Of a stretch of 5,463 nt of DNA, positions 1 through 5,463 are shown piece after piece. Under the pieces are notes generated by a model. The model was given only the letters and a program-made list of their open reading frames with translations. It ran no database searches and was not told where the DNA came from. A program made the position numbers and the translations under genes. Location of the stretch: assembly GCA_903837255.1 (NCBI GenBank), contig CAILTZ010000699.1, positions 1 to 5,463 on the forward strand. The letters are read 5' to 3'. The first letter of the stretch is position 1. Each line of letters begins with the position of its first letter. Source of the stretch: an uncultured Pirellula sp. GTDB taxonomy: Bacteria > Planctomycetota > Planctomycetia > Pirellulales > Pirellulaceae.

Positions 1-159
1 ATCCATCGGTTGCAGTACTTCGCAGTGAACCTGATCTGGCAACCGAACCCTTATTCTTTTGCCGGTGCGGAGTACCTGTGGGGCTCACGCGAAAACTATA
101 GCCGCGATGAGTCCGACGCCAATCGCGTGATGGTCAGCTTCGGATTCCTATTGCCCTAG
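1..159 (+). CDS. Outer-membrane porin, C-terminal fragment (DcaP-like)
   Basis: This is the 3' end of a gene that begins left of the window; 52 codons remain, read in frame 1 and ending at TAG 157-159. The residues alternate in the manner of beta strands and turns: a strand around LQYFAVNLIW, a Pro-Asn-Pro turn, a strand containing GAEYLWGSREN, a charged loop rich in Asp, Ser and Arg, then a last strand ANRVMVSFGFLL. The order 'EYL.G.REN ... ANR ... final strand' matches the C-terminus of DcaP-like and related trimeric outer-membrane porins as I know them. If so, the protein sits in the outer membrane and passes small solutes. The chain ends Leu-Leu-Pro and not in the more usual terminal Phe, although an aromatic residue lies three positions before the end. 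Family assignment rests on this short tail only, so another beta-barrel family is possible. Confidence 0.6.
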   Translation: MHRLQYFAVNLIWQPNPYSFAGAEYLWGSRENYSRDESDANRVMVSFGFLLP

Positions 160-286
160 CTCCCTCAAACGGGGCATTCTCTTCATTTCAGGCATCGAAA
201 AGATCCTGAATACTAAGCTCGTTGTCGAGATCTTCGCCCAAGGGTGTCCGACGCTCGCGAGTCTTAGATTCTTCCAGTTTTTCACA

Positions 287-334
287 AATCCGATACGATA
301 AATACCGATCGCAACTTGCCGATGGTATCGGATT
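287..334. repeat. 10-base inverted repeat upstream of nhaA
   Basis: AATCCGATAC at 287-296 is the exact reverse complement of GTATCGGATT at 325-334, separated by 28 bases. A second possible hairpin, CGATGG (320-325) with CCATCG (335-340), shares bases with the right arm, so the two structures could not form together. The repeat ends 33 bases before the nhaA start codon. A weak promoter-like pair also lies here (TTCCAG 272-277 and TACGAT 294-299, 16-base spacing), which would place the left arm over the -10 box. The arms could be an operator for a dimeric regulator or part of a folded leader RNA; the sequence alone does not decide, and chance is possible. Confidence 0.4.
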
Positions 335-367
335 CCATCGCCCCTGCTACGAAATCCTTGGATCACT

Positions 368-1729
368 ATGGCCCATCAACCTCACCGCGAAAGCACTGAC
401 AAAATCCCCGTTCCCAGGGTGGCTCAGTGGCTCGTTCCGGTCAAACGCTTTATGCACATCGAAGCCACCAGCGGTGTGGTGTTGATGCTCTGCACTCTGA
501 TCGCTCTGATCATCGCCAACTCCTCCTGGAACCATGCATTCGAAAAGTTCTGGCATACCCACGTGGCTTTCGAGTTCGGCAAACTCAAAATCGATGGACA
601 CCTCGGTCACCTGATCGTCAACGATATCCTCATGACGATCTTCTTTTTCGTCGTCGGCCTGGAAGTCAAACGCGAAGCAGTCGCAGGTGAACTGCGAGAT
701 CCTCGCAAGGCTCTCTTGCCGATCGTCGGAGCCATCGGTGGGGTGGTGACTCCAGCCTTGATCTATCTGGCATTGCAATATGGACAAGAAGGCCAGCGAG
801 GTTGGGCGATCCCGATGGCTACCGACATCGCCTTCGTCGTCGGGATCCTGGCTCTGTTCGGATCCCGCATCCCCTTTGGTCTGAAGATCTTTCTTTTGAC
901 CCTGGCGATCGTCGACGACATCTTGGCCGTGCTGGTGATCGCCACGGTCTTTACCGAAACGATCGCCTGGGGGTACTTTTTCATGGCCCTGGCTGGCTTT
1001 GCGCTTTGCGCATTGCTCAACCGCATCGGGGTCCGAGAAATCCCGATTTACGTCCTGGTCGGCGTGGCGATATGGGTAGGTTTTTACAAAGCCGGAATCC
1101 ATCCGACAATCGCTGGCGTGGCCCTCGGACTCATGACCCCGGCGAGGGCCTGGATCGGCAGTAAGACTTTCCTTGAGGTCATGGCCGACTTCTGGGACCG
1201 GATTCGCGACGAACACGAACACGAGCATGAGCACGAACAAGTACCGGTCAATTTAGAACAACTTCAGTTCCTGGCCCGCGAAAGCCACTCGCCCCTGCAC
1301 CGACTCGAGATGGGACTTCATCCCTGGGTTGCTTATGCCATTATGCCGATCTTCGCTTTGGCTAATGCTGGCGTCGTACTCGATCCGGTCGCACTCACCA
1401 GCGGAGTCTCCATCGCGGTGGCCATGGGTCTGGTAATCGGCAAGCCGCTAGGGATTTTTTTGTTCTGCTTCCTGGCTGTCAAATTGGGTTGGACCAGATT
1501 GCCCAGGGGGGTGAGTTGGCCGATTTTCTTAGGGGGAGCCTGCCTGGGTGGAATCGGCTTTACCATGGCGCTGTTTCTCAATGCGCTTTCCTTTCCGGTC
1601 GAGGAATTTCCAGTCTTGGAAGGAGCCGGGAAAATCGGCACGCTGCTCGGATCCGCGATCAGCGCGGTTCTCGGTACGTTGCTCCTGCTAGGTTTCACAA
1701 AAACTTCCATAGACACTCCGAACCCTTAG
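368..1729 (+). CDS. nhaA: Na+/H+ antiporter NhaA
   Basis: Inner-membrane antiporter that expels sodium (and lithium) in exchange for protons, serving pH and salt homeostasis. The 453 residues contain about twelve hydrophobic segments and the NhaA signature positions: N85-D86 before the second helix, GLEVKRE at 97-103, T152-D153 in ATDIAF, the ion-binding pair D183-D184 in IVDD, H245 in GIHPTIAG, LHPWVAY at 317-323, and K359 in GKPLG. These correspond in E. coli NhaA to D65, T132-D133, D163-D164, H225 and K300. The protein is about 65 residues longer than E. coli NhaA (388). Most of the excess is the N-terminus and a loop between H245 and LHPWVAY (about 258-310), which includes an alternating Glu-His run at 282-290. 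ATG 368 was chosen because it leaves a short charged N-terminus before the first helix at about 32; no clear Shine-Dalgarno is present. The NTPase gene follows after 74 bases. Confidence 0.95.
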   Translation: MAHQPHRESTDKIPVPRVAQWLVPVKRFMHIEATSGVVLMLCTLIALIIANSSWNHAFEKFWHTHVAFEFGKLKIDGHLGHLIVNDILMTIFFFVVGLEVKREAVAGELRDPRKALLPIVGAIGGVVTPALIYLALQYGQEGQRGWAIPMATDIAFVVGILALFGSRIPFGLKIFLLTLAIVDDILAVLVIATVFTETIAWGYFFMALAGFALCALLNRIGVREIPIYVLVGVAIWVGFYKAGIHPTIAGVALGLMTPARAWIGSKTFLEVMADFWDRIRDEHEHEHEHEQVPVNLEQLQFLARESHSPLHRLEMGLHPWVAYAIMPIFALANAGVVLDPVALTSGVSIAVAMGLVIGKPLGIFLFCFLAVKLGWTRLPRGVSWPIFLGGACLGGIGFTMALFLNALSFPVEEFPVLEGAGKIGTLLGSAISAVLGTLLLLGFTKTSIDTPNP

Positions 1730-1803
1730 GATTGCTTACTAGCGAGACTTTGAGGAAGATAAAGTATCATCGAAGCGATTTACTACACCAAGAAGCTACT
1801 TTC

Positions 1804-3306
1804 ATGACTGAACAAGAGTTCCTCAACCACCACCAGCTCGTCCGAAATCCCTTTGTCGATGAGGACGCACAGACCGACACGGTCTTTCGCGATTTTTGCA
1901 TTTCAGGCACCTTTCATCCTTCTTGGAGCAAGGTTGTCGGCGACGCGAAGCAACCTGCGACGGCGATCGTTTTTGGGGCCAAGGGATCTGGCAAAACGGC
2001 GATGCGATTGCAGCTGATCAACCAAATCTCTAAACACAATTCGGAGCACCCAGATCAAAAGGTCTTTCTGGTGTGCTACGACGACTTCAACGCATACCTA
2101 GGACCTCTAGAAGAACACCTGCCTAGACGCGCTCGAGGCAATCCCGACCGGGTCTTGGGATCGCTGCGGCTATGGGACCACATGGATGCGATTATCTCCG
2201 AAGCCGTCACACAGCTTGTCGACCGTATCCTGCAACCCAACCATGCCTCGACCGTAACGACCGCCATAGGCGGGGTGACCAGCAACCCGTTGGAGATCGA
2301 TCGACTCGACCGTGGCCAACGCCGCGACCTGATGCTCCTGACGGCAATGTACGATCACTCCAAGGCCAGCAATGTACGAGATCGCTTCGGCGCTTTGCAA
2401 CGACGCTTGAGGTTCCGTTCATTGGCCACTTGGTATCCGTTGGTCTTTGGTGGACTGCTGAGCATCCTTGCCGCCTGGGTTTTGTACTATTTGGTCAATA
2501 CCGAAACCCTCTCGCTGCTGACGAGCCTTTACTGGGTTCCTGCAGCACTCGCTGCTGCTTGGGGTTGGTACGCTTTTCGTTGGTGGGGTCGCCATCGACT
2601 CGCCAGGAAAGTTCGCAAGAATGTTCGTGTGCTCGAACGCGAGTCGAGCCAGCTTCGACCGATGCTCTTAGAGTTCAACCCCAAGGAGATCGACGAGCAA
2701 CCTGCTCCGACAGCCCAACGTTCCGACGATCGCTATGCCCTGTTGGAAAAGCTTCAGTTGATTCTGCGTACCCTGGGCTATCCAGGCTTGATCGTTATCA
2801 TCGATCGGGTCGATGAACCCGACTTGGTCAACGGCCAAGCCGAACGGATGAAGCAACTGGTCTGGCCTCTGATGGACAACAAACTTCTCAAGCACGAGAG
2901 TTTCGGCATCAAGATGCTCTTGCCCAACGAACTGCAACCGTATGCCGACCGCGAAACACGTGAGTTTCACGAACGAGCCCGCTTGGACAAACAGAACGTC
3001 GTGGCCTCGTTCGATTGGACCGGCGAGGCCCTCTATGATCTGTTGGCATCCAGGATGAAGGCCTGTGCAATTCCAGGAACGACTCCGTCTCCCAAGAGTT
3101 TCTTTGGAATCGATGTTTCTGAAACGAGGCTCATCGCTGCCCTACAATCGCTCAAGACGCCCAGAAACGCCTTCCGGTATCTTTATCAACTGATCGCTGA
3201 GCACTGCAAACGCTTCCGTTCCGAAGCCCCGAATTTCCAGATCTCTAGCGAGCTTTTCGAAAGCACCCTAGCTCTGTACCAATCCGAAGACCGACGCAAG
3301 TCCTAG
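1804..3306 (+). CDS. Membrane-anchored P-loop NTPase, KAP-like, function unknown
   Basis: A 500-residue protein I cannot name. Walker A is GAKGSGKT at 58-65. A likely Walker B is LIVIIDRVDE at 329-338, with D334 and the acidic D337-E338. About 260 residues separate them, far more than in a simple P-loop domain, and this insert holds two hydrophobic helices (about 210-231 and 241-260) joined by a short loop. Basic residues flank the pair on both sides (RRLRFR before, RWWGRHRLARK after), which predicts both ends in the cytoplasm and a hairpin in the inner membrane. After Walker B come a sensor-1-like strand (FGIKMLLPNEL, 367-377) and TPRNAFRYLYQL (452-463), resembling the sensor-2 Arg region of AAA/STAND proteins. 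A membrane hairpin inside the P-loop domain is the hallmark of KAP NTPases (Kidins220/ARMS, PifA), but the usual DD..DR Walker B is not present, so this is KAP-like and not a firm member. ATG 1804 was chosen because an upstream ATG (1489) lies inside nhaA and would add 105 unlikely residues. The CDF gene follows after three bases, suggesting translational coupling. Confidence 0.85.
   Translation: MTEQEFLNHHQLVRNPFVDEDAQTDTVFRDFCISGTFHPSWSKVVGDAKQPATAIVFGAKGSGKTAMRLQLINQISKHNSEHPDQKVFLVCYDDFNAYLGPLEEHLPRRARGNPDRVLGSLRLWDHMDAIISEAVTQLVDRILQPNHASTVTTAIGGVTSNPLEIDRLDRGQRRDLMLLTAMYDHSKASNVRDRFGALQRRLRFRSLATWYPLVFGGLLSILAAWVLYYLVNTETLSLLTSLYWVPAALAAAWGWYAFRWWGRHRLARKVRKNVRVLERESSQLRPMLLEFNPKEIDEQPAPTAQRSDDRYALLEKLQLILRTLGYPGLIVIIDRVDEPDLVNGQAERMKQLVWPLMDNKLLKHESFGIKMLLPNELQPYADRETREFHERARLDKQNVVASFDWTGEALYDLLASRMKACAIPGTTPSPKSFFGIDVSETRLIAALQSLKTPRNAFRYLYQLIAEHCKRFRSEAPNFQISSELFESTLALYQSEDRRKS
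1975..1998 (+). other. Walker A (P-loop) motif of the NTPase
   Basis: These codons read G-A-K-G-S-G-K-T, an exact GxxxxGK[ST] match, preceded by the hydrophobic strand TAIVF. It lies in the first eighth of the protein, before the membrane hairpin. K64 and T65 would contact the nucleotide phosphates and magnesium. Confidence 0.93.
2431..2583 (+). other. Two-helix membrane hairpin inside the NTPase
   Basis: Residues about 210-231 (WYPLVFGGLLSILAAWV and on) and 241-260 (SLYWVPAALAAAWGWYAFRW) are long uncharged stretches with about nine polar or small residues between them. Arg-rich sequence borders both outer ends. Together they predict a hairpin with both termini in the cytoplasm, which would tether the ATPase lobes to the inner membrane. 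Confidence 0.8.
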
Positions 3307-3309
3307 TCC

Positions 3310-4188
3310 ATGGCCGATCCTGTGTCCATCAGCTCGGTTCCCTTGGTAGGCGTGGCGGTCAACACCTCGCTGGCTTGTCTGAAAATACTCGCCGGAGTCT
3401 TTGGTAACTCCTACGCTCTGATCGCTGACGGGATCGAATCGACGGCCGATATCGTTTCGAGTTTGGTCGTCTGGGGCGGCCTGCGAGTGGCGGGCACTCC
3501 GGCCAACGAACGCCACCCCTATGGGTATGGAAAGGCCGAAGCCCTCGCCGGGGTTGTCGCGGCCCTAGGGATCTTGGGCGCCGCGGGAATCATCGCCGTT
3601 CAGGCCATCCGCGAGATCCTCACACCGCACCACTTGCCCCATTGGTCAACGCTCTTGATCTTGCTCTTGGTCGTTGCGGTCAAAGAGACCCTGGCGCGTT
3701 GGACCAATCGCGTGGGAGAACAAGCCGACAGTGTGGCCCTTCAAGCCGACGCTTGGCATCATCGGGCAGATGCCGTATCGAGCTTGGCTGCCTTCATCGG
3801 TATCTCGATTGCCCTGATCGGTGGCCCTGGCTACGAGCCAGCCGACGATTGGGCCGCCTTGGTGGCTTGCACGGTGATCGCCTACAGCGGCCTGCGTCTC
3901 TTGTACATCACCTCGCGTGATATCCTCGATGCGGCTCCTCCGAAAGAAGTCGAACAGCAAGTTCGCTCGGTAGCTTTGCAAGTCCCCGGCGTCCGGGCCG
4001 TCGAGAAATGTAGAATTCGAAAAAGTGGCACCGCGTTGTTTGTCGAAATCCATGTCGAAGTCGACGGTCATGCGACGGTCGACGAAGGTCACCGCATCGG
4101 GGGCACAGTCCGCAGCAGGCTCAAGTCGGCAGGCTTAAGAATCGCCGATGCCTTTGTCCATATAGAACCCTATTGTGCGGTAGAATGA
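3310..4188 (+). CDS. Cation diffusion facilitator (CDF) family metal exporter
   Basis: Inner-membrane exporter of divalent metal ions (zinc, iron or manganese are the usual substrates), driven by proton antiport. At 292 residues it has the usual CDF length: six hydrophobic segments in the first 200 residues, then a cytoplasmic ferredoxin-like domain (about 210-288). Site A is visible as E43 and D47 in DGIESTAD with H150 and D154 in DAWHHRAD, matching D45, D49, H153 and D157 of E. coli YiiP. At the second site, H69 is kept in ERHPYGYGKAEAL, but the YiiP H75 position is Tyr (Y73). The C-terminal domain has VEIHVEV (H248), H261 and FVHIEPY (H284), typical positions for dimer-interface metal binding. 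Substrate cannot be fixed from this; E43 in place of Asp or His could change preference. ATG 3310 lies three bases after the NTPase stop, in the same frame, with no separate Shine-Dalgarno, so translation is probably coupled. Confidence 0.93.
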   Translation: MADPVSISSVPLVGVAVNTSLACLKILAGVFGNSYALIADGIESTADIVSSLVVWGGLRVAGTPANERHPYGYGKAEALAGVVAALGILGAAGIIAVQAIREILTPHHLPHWSTLLILLLVVAVKETLARWTNRVGEQADSVALQADAWHHRADAVSSLAAFIGISIALIGGPGYEPADDWAALVACTVIAYSGLRLLYITSRDILDAAPPKEVEQQVRSVALQVPGVRAVEKCRIRKSGTALFVEIHVEVDGHATVDEGHRIGGTVRSRLKSAGLRIADAFVHIEPYCAVE

Positions 4189-4216
4189 AGTCCTAGAAAA
4201 ACCGCGTTTCGAAATC

Positions 4217-4222
4217 GAAGGA
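4217..4222 (+). promoter_or_regulatory. Shine-Dalgarno site for the SGNH hydrolase
   Basis: GAAGGA lies nine bases before ATG 4232. It is the only well-placed Shine-Dalgarno I see before a start codon in this window, and no ATG, GTG or TTG occurs in frame between the upstream stop at 4181-4183 and 4232, so it supports that start. Confidence 0.6.
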
Positions 4223-4231
4223 TTTGCTTCC

Positions 4232-4906
4232 ATGTTCCTGCCGCTAATTATTTTGACTGTGGTCTTCAACCCAGCGACTTCAGATCGATCGATTCTTTGT
4301 TTGGGTGATTCTTACACGATCGGGGAGGGAGTTGAGCCCAAGGAGCGATGGCCGATGCAAATGGTTGAGCTTTTGAAAGCCAAGGGCATCGAGTTGGACG
4401 AACCGAAAATCGTCGCAAAGACCGGTTGGACGACCGACGAATTGCAAGCGGAACTCGATCGCCCCATTGCGTTGAACCGCACGTACGATTGGGTCACCCT
4501 TCTAATCGGTGTCAACAACCAGTACCGTGGTCGAGATGTCGAGGTCTATCGCAAAGAGTTCCGACAACTACTCGATTTTGCGATCGAAAAAGCTGGAGAC
4601 AATCCGAGCCGAGTGATCGTCTTGAGCATCCCCGATTGGGGGGTTACACCGTTTGCTGCCGACCGTGACGTCGAGAAGATCGCTCGGGAGATCGATCGGT
4701 ACAATCAGGTTCAGCGTGAAGAGAGCCTAGCGAAAAAAGCCCATTTTGTCGATATCACCGATATCACCCGAAAGGCCAAAGAAGATCCCGATGGACTTTT
4801 GGTTTCGGACAAACTACATCCTTCGGGCGCGATGTACCAGTTGTGGGCTCAGCGGGTTACAAAGATCCTCGTCGATCAGGTTACCCCTAAACGTTCCGGC
4901 GAATAG
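4232..4906 (+). CDS. SGNH/GDSL-type esterase or lipase, probably exported
   Basis: A 224-residue hydrolase of the SGNH superfamily, the group of lysophospholipase L1-like (TesA-type) esterases and carbohydrate deacetylases. Block I is CLGDSYTIGEG with nucleophile S27; block II is the Gly of TGWTTDEL (G65); block III is LIGVNNQY with G93 and N95 (Asn replaces the common Asp of GxND at 96); block V is SDKLHPSG with D193 and H196 completing the triad. The first 17 residues are hydrophobic (MFLPLIILTVVF, then NPATS) and end in an Ala-Thr-Ser stretch, like a short signal peptide, though no basic residue precedes the hydrophobic core, so export is likely and not certain. Residues D174-T179 (DITDIT) come from an exact 9-base tandem duplication at 4751-4768. 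The substrate cannot be read from the sequence. The gene follows the CDF gene after 43 bases, with its own ribosome binding site, and its last 31 bases overlap the kynureninase gene on the other strand. Confidence 0.88.
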   Translation: MFLPLIILTVVFNPATSDRSILCLGDSYTIGEGVEPKERWPMQMVELLKAKGIELDEPKIVAKTGWTTDELQAELDRPIALNRTYDWVTLLIGVNNQYRGRDVEVYRKEFRQLLDFAIEKAGDNPSRVIVLSIPDWGVTPFAADRDVEKIAREIDRYNQVQREESLAKKAHFVDITDITRKAKEDPDGLLVSDKLHPSGAMYQLWAQRVTKILVDQVTPKRSGE

Positions 4907-5463
4907 TCTTTAAAGCTGCCGCTTTGAACCGATGCTTGCAGAGCGTCAATGGCTCGCTCAACATCGCAAGCTTGGTTGTAGAGCGGAGCGAAACCCAAGC
5001 GAATCACATCTGGCCCCCGAAAATCAGGGATCACTCGGTAGCCTCGCACCAAGTCTTGGGTGATCTGCCAACCTTGAGGATGTGATACCGAAACATGGGA
5101 GCCCCGCATCGAGGCATCGCGAGGCGTGGCCAGCCTGTAGCCCAACGCCCCCAAAGACCTGTCAAAACCTTGGATGAAATACTCGCTCAAAGCGATCGAT
5201 CGCTCTCGGATCCAATCCAATCCAGCTTCGAGGATCAGATCCAATCCAGGCTCGATTGCCGAGGTGGAAAGCACCGGTGGGGTTCCAACCAAAAAACGTT
5301 CGATCCGAGGATGGGGCTCATAGTCCAAGCCGAAAGCGAAGGGTTCGGCTGCACCAAACCAACCTGCGATGGGATTTTCCAGGATCCTATGCAAGTCGCT
5401 CTTTAGGTACAGGAATGCAGGGGCACCGGGTCCACCGTTGAGATACTTGTAGGTGCAGCCCAC
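4876..5463 (-). CDS. kynU: Kynureninase, C-terminal part (5' end outside window)
   Basis: Cytoplasmic PLP enzyme that cleaves kynurenine to anthranilate and alanine, or 3-hydroxykynurenine to 3-hydroxyanthranilate, in tryptophan breakdown or NAD synthesis from tryptophan. The 195 codons seen are somewhat under half of the usual 415-425 residues; the gene begins right of the window, and the GTG at its edge is an internal Val. The fragment opens with GCTYKYLNGGPGAPAF, the family's PLP-lysine motif (Lys at fragment position 6, preceded by the conserved Tyr). GWFG (34-37), PFAF (41-44), FLVGTPPVLS (57-66) and VIRLGFAPLYN (153-163) follow, all in the order known from bacterial and human kynureninases; the Arg of VIRLGFAPLYN is at the position expected to bind substrate carboxylate. 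No frameshift or missing motif is seen. It converges on the hydrolase gene with a 31-base overlap of coding ends. Confidence 0.95.
   Translation of the reverse strand: MGCTYKYLNGGPGAPAFLYLKSDLHRILENPIAGWFGAAEPFAFGLDYEPHPRIERFLVGTPPVLSTSAIEPGLDLILEAGLDWIRERSIALSEYFIQGFDRSLGALGYRLATPRDASMRGSHVSVSHPQGWQITQDLVRGYRVIPDFRGPDVIRLGFAPLYNQACDVERAIDALQASVQSGSFKDYSPERLGVT

Noticed and set aside
347..1240. Open frame of 297 codons on the - strand opposite nhaA
   Set aside because: Its translation is rich in Asp, His, Gln and Gly with no family motif, and it lies wholly under a clear nhaA reading frame; it is a codon-bias shadow.
1752..1758. GAGGAAG as a Shine-Dalgarno site for the NTPase
   Set aside because: It ends 45 bases before ATG 1804, too far for a ribosome binding site, and no ATG, GTG or TTG in frame lies at a suitable distance after it.
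1489..1803. Upstream in-frame ATG extension of the NTPase
   Set aside because: It would overlap nhaA by 240 bases and add 105 residues resembling no domain; the NTPase-like sequence begins at ATG 1804.
2172..2816. Open frame of 214 codons on the + strand inside the NTPase gene
   Set aside because: Rich in Arg, Cys, Ser and Pro without any motif, and the other frame has Walker motifs and membrane helices, so this is out-of-frame noise.
3646..4092. Open frame of 148 codons on the - strand under the CDF gene
   Set aside because: No recognisable motif; the opposite strand encodes a well-supported transporter.
4751..4768. Exact tandem duplication GATATCACC in the hydrolase gene
   Set aside because: Two copies of nine bases adding a DIT peptide repeat; most likely a small local duplication with no evident function, noted only in the gene entry.
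4911..4924. AAAGC-TGCC-GCTTT hairpin as a terminator after the hydrolase
   Set aside because: The stem is only five weak pairs, no T-run follows, and it lies in kynureninase coding sequence.
5209..5249. Direct repeat of GATCCAATCCA within kynureninase
   Set aside because: It follows from the repeated peptide pattern GLDLI/GLDWI and is not a separate element.
5095..5406. Open frame of 103 codons on the + strand opposite kynureninase
   Set aside because: Low-complexity Gln/Ser/Arg translation under strongly conserved kynureninase motifs on the other strand.

Overview
The window looks like ordinary chromosome from a moderately GC-rich Gram-negative bacterium, most likely a planctomycete of the Pirellulales type. 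The reasons are an outer-membrane porin tail, genes mostly without Shine-Dalgarno sequences, and a 500-residue membrane P-loop protein whose N-terminal style I associate with planctomycetes. That assignment is inference; nothing here fixes the taxon.

Layout from left to right. (1) 1-159, + strand: the last 52 codons of an outer-membrane beta-barrel protein, resembling the DcaP-like porin type. (2) 160-367: a 208-base gap holding a perfect 10-base inverted repeat just upstream of the next gene. (3) 368-1729, +: nhaA, a sodium/proton antiporter with an enlarged loop carrying a Glu-His repeat. (4) 1804-3306, +: an uncharacterised P-loop NTPase in which a two-helix membrane hairpin sits between Walker A and Walker B, an arrangement like that of KAP-family NTPases. 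(5) 3310-4188, +: a cation diffusion facilitator (CDF) metal exporter starting three bases after the NTPase stop and in the same frame. (6) 4232-4906, +: a secreted or lipid-exposed SGNH/GDSL hydrolase with a good ribosome binding site. (7) 4876-5463, - strand: the C-terminal part of kynureninase, convergent with and overlapping the hydrolase by 31 bases.

Genes 3 to 6 run in one direction with gaps of 74, 3 and 43 bases and may be one transcription unit. Two of them move cations against protons across the inner membrane, and between them lies a membrane-anchored NTPase of unknown job. The tightest link is NTPase to CDF, so the most interesting hypothesis is an NTPase that assembles with, or regulates, a cation transporter. 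Kynureninase (tryptophan catabolism or NAD synthesis) belongs to a separate unit on the other strand. No RNA genes, CRISPR arrays, insertion sequences or clear rho-independent terminators were seen.
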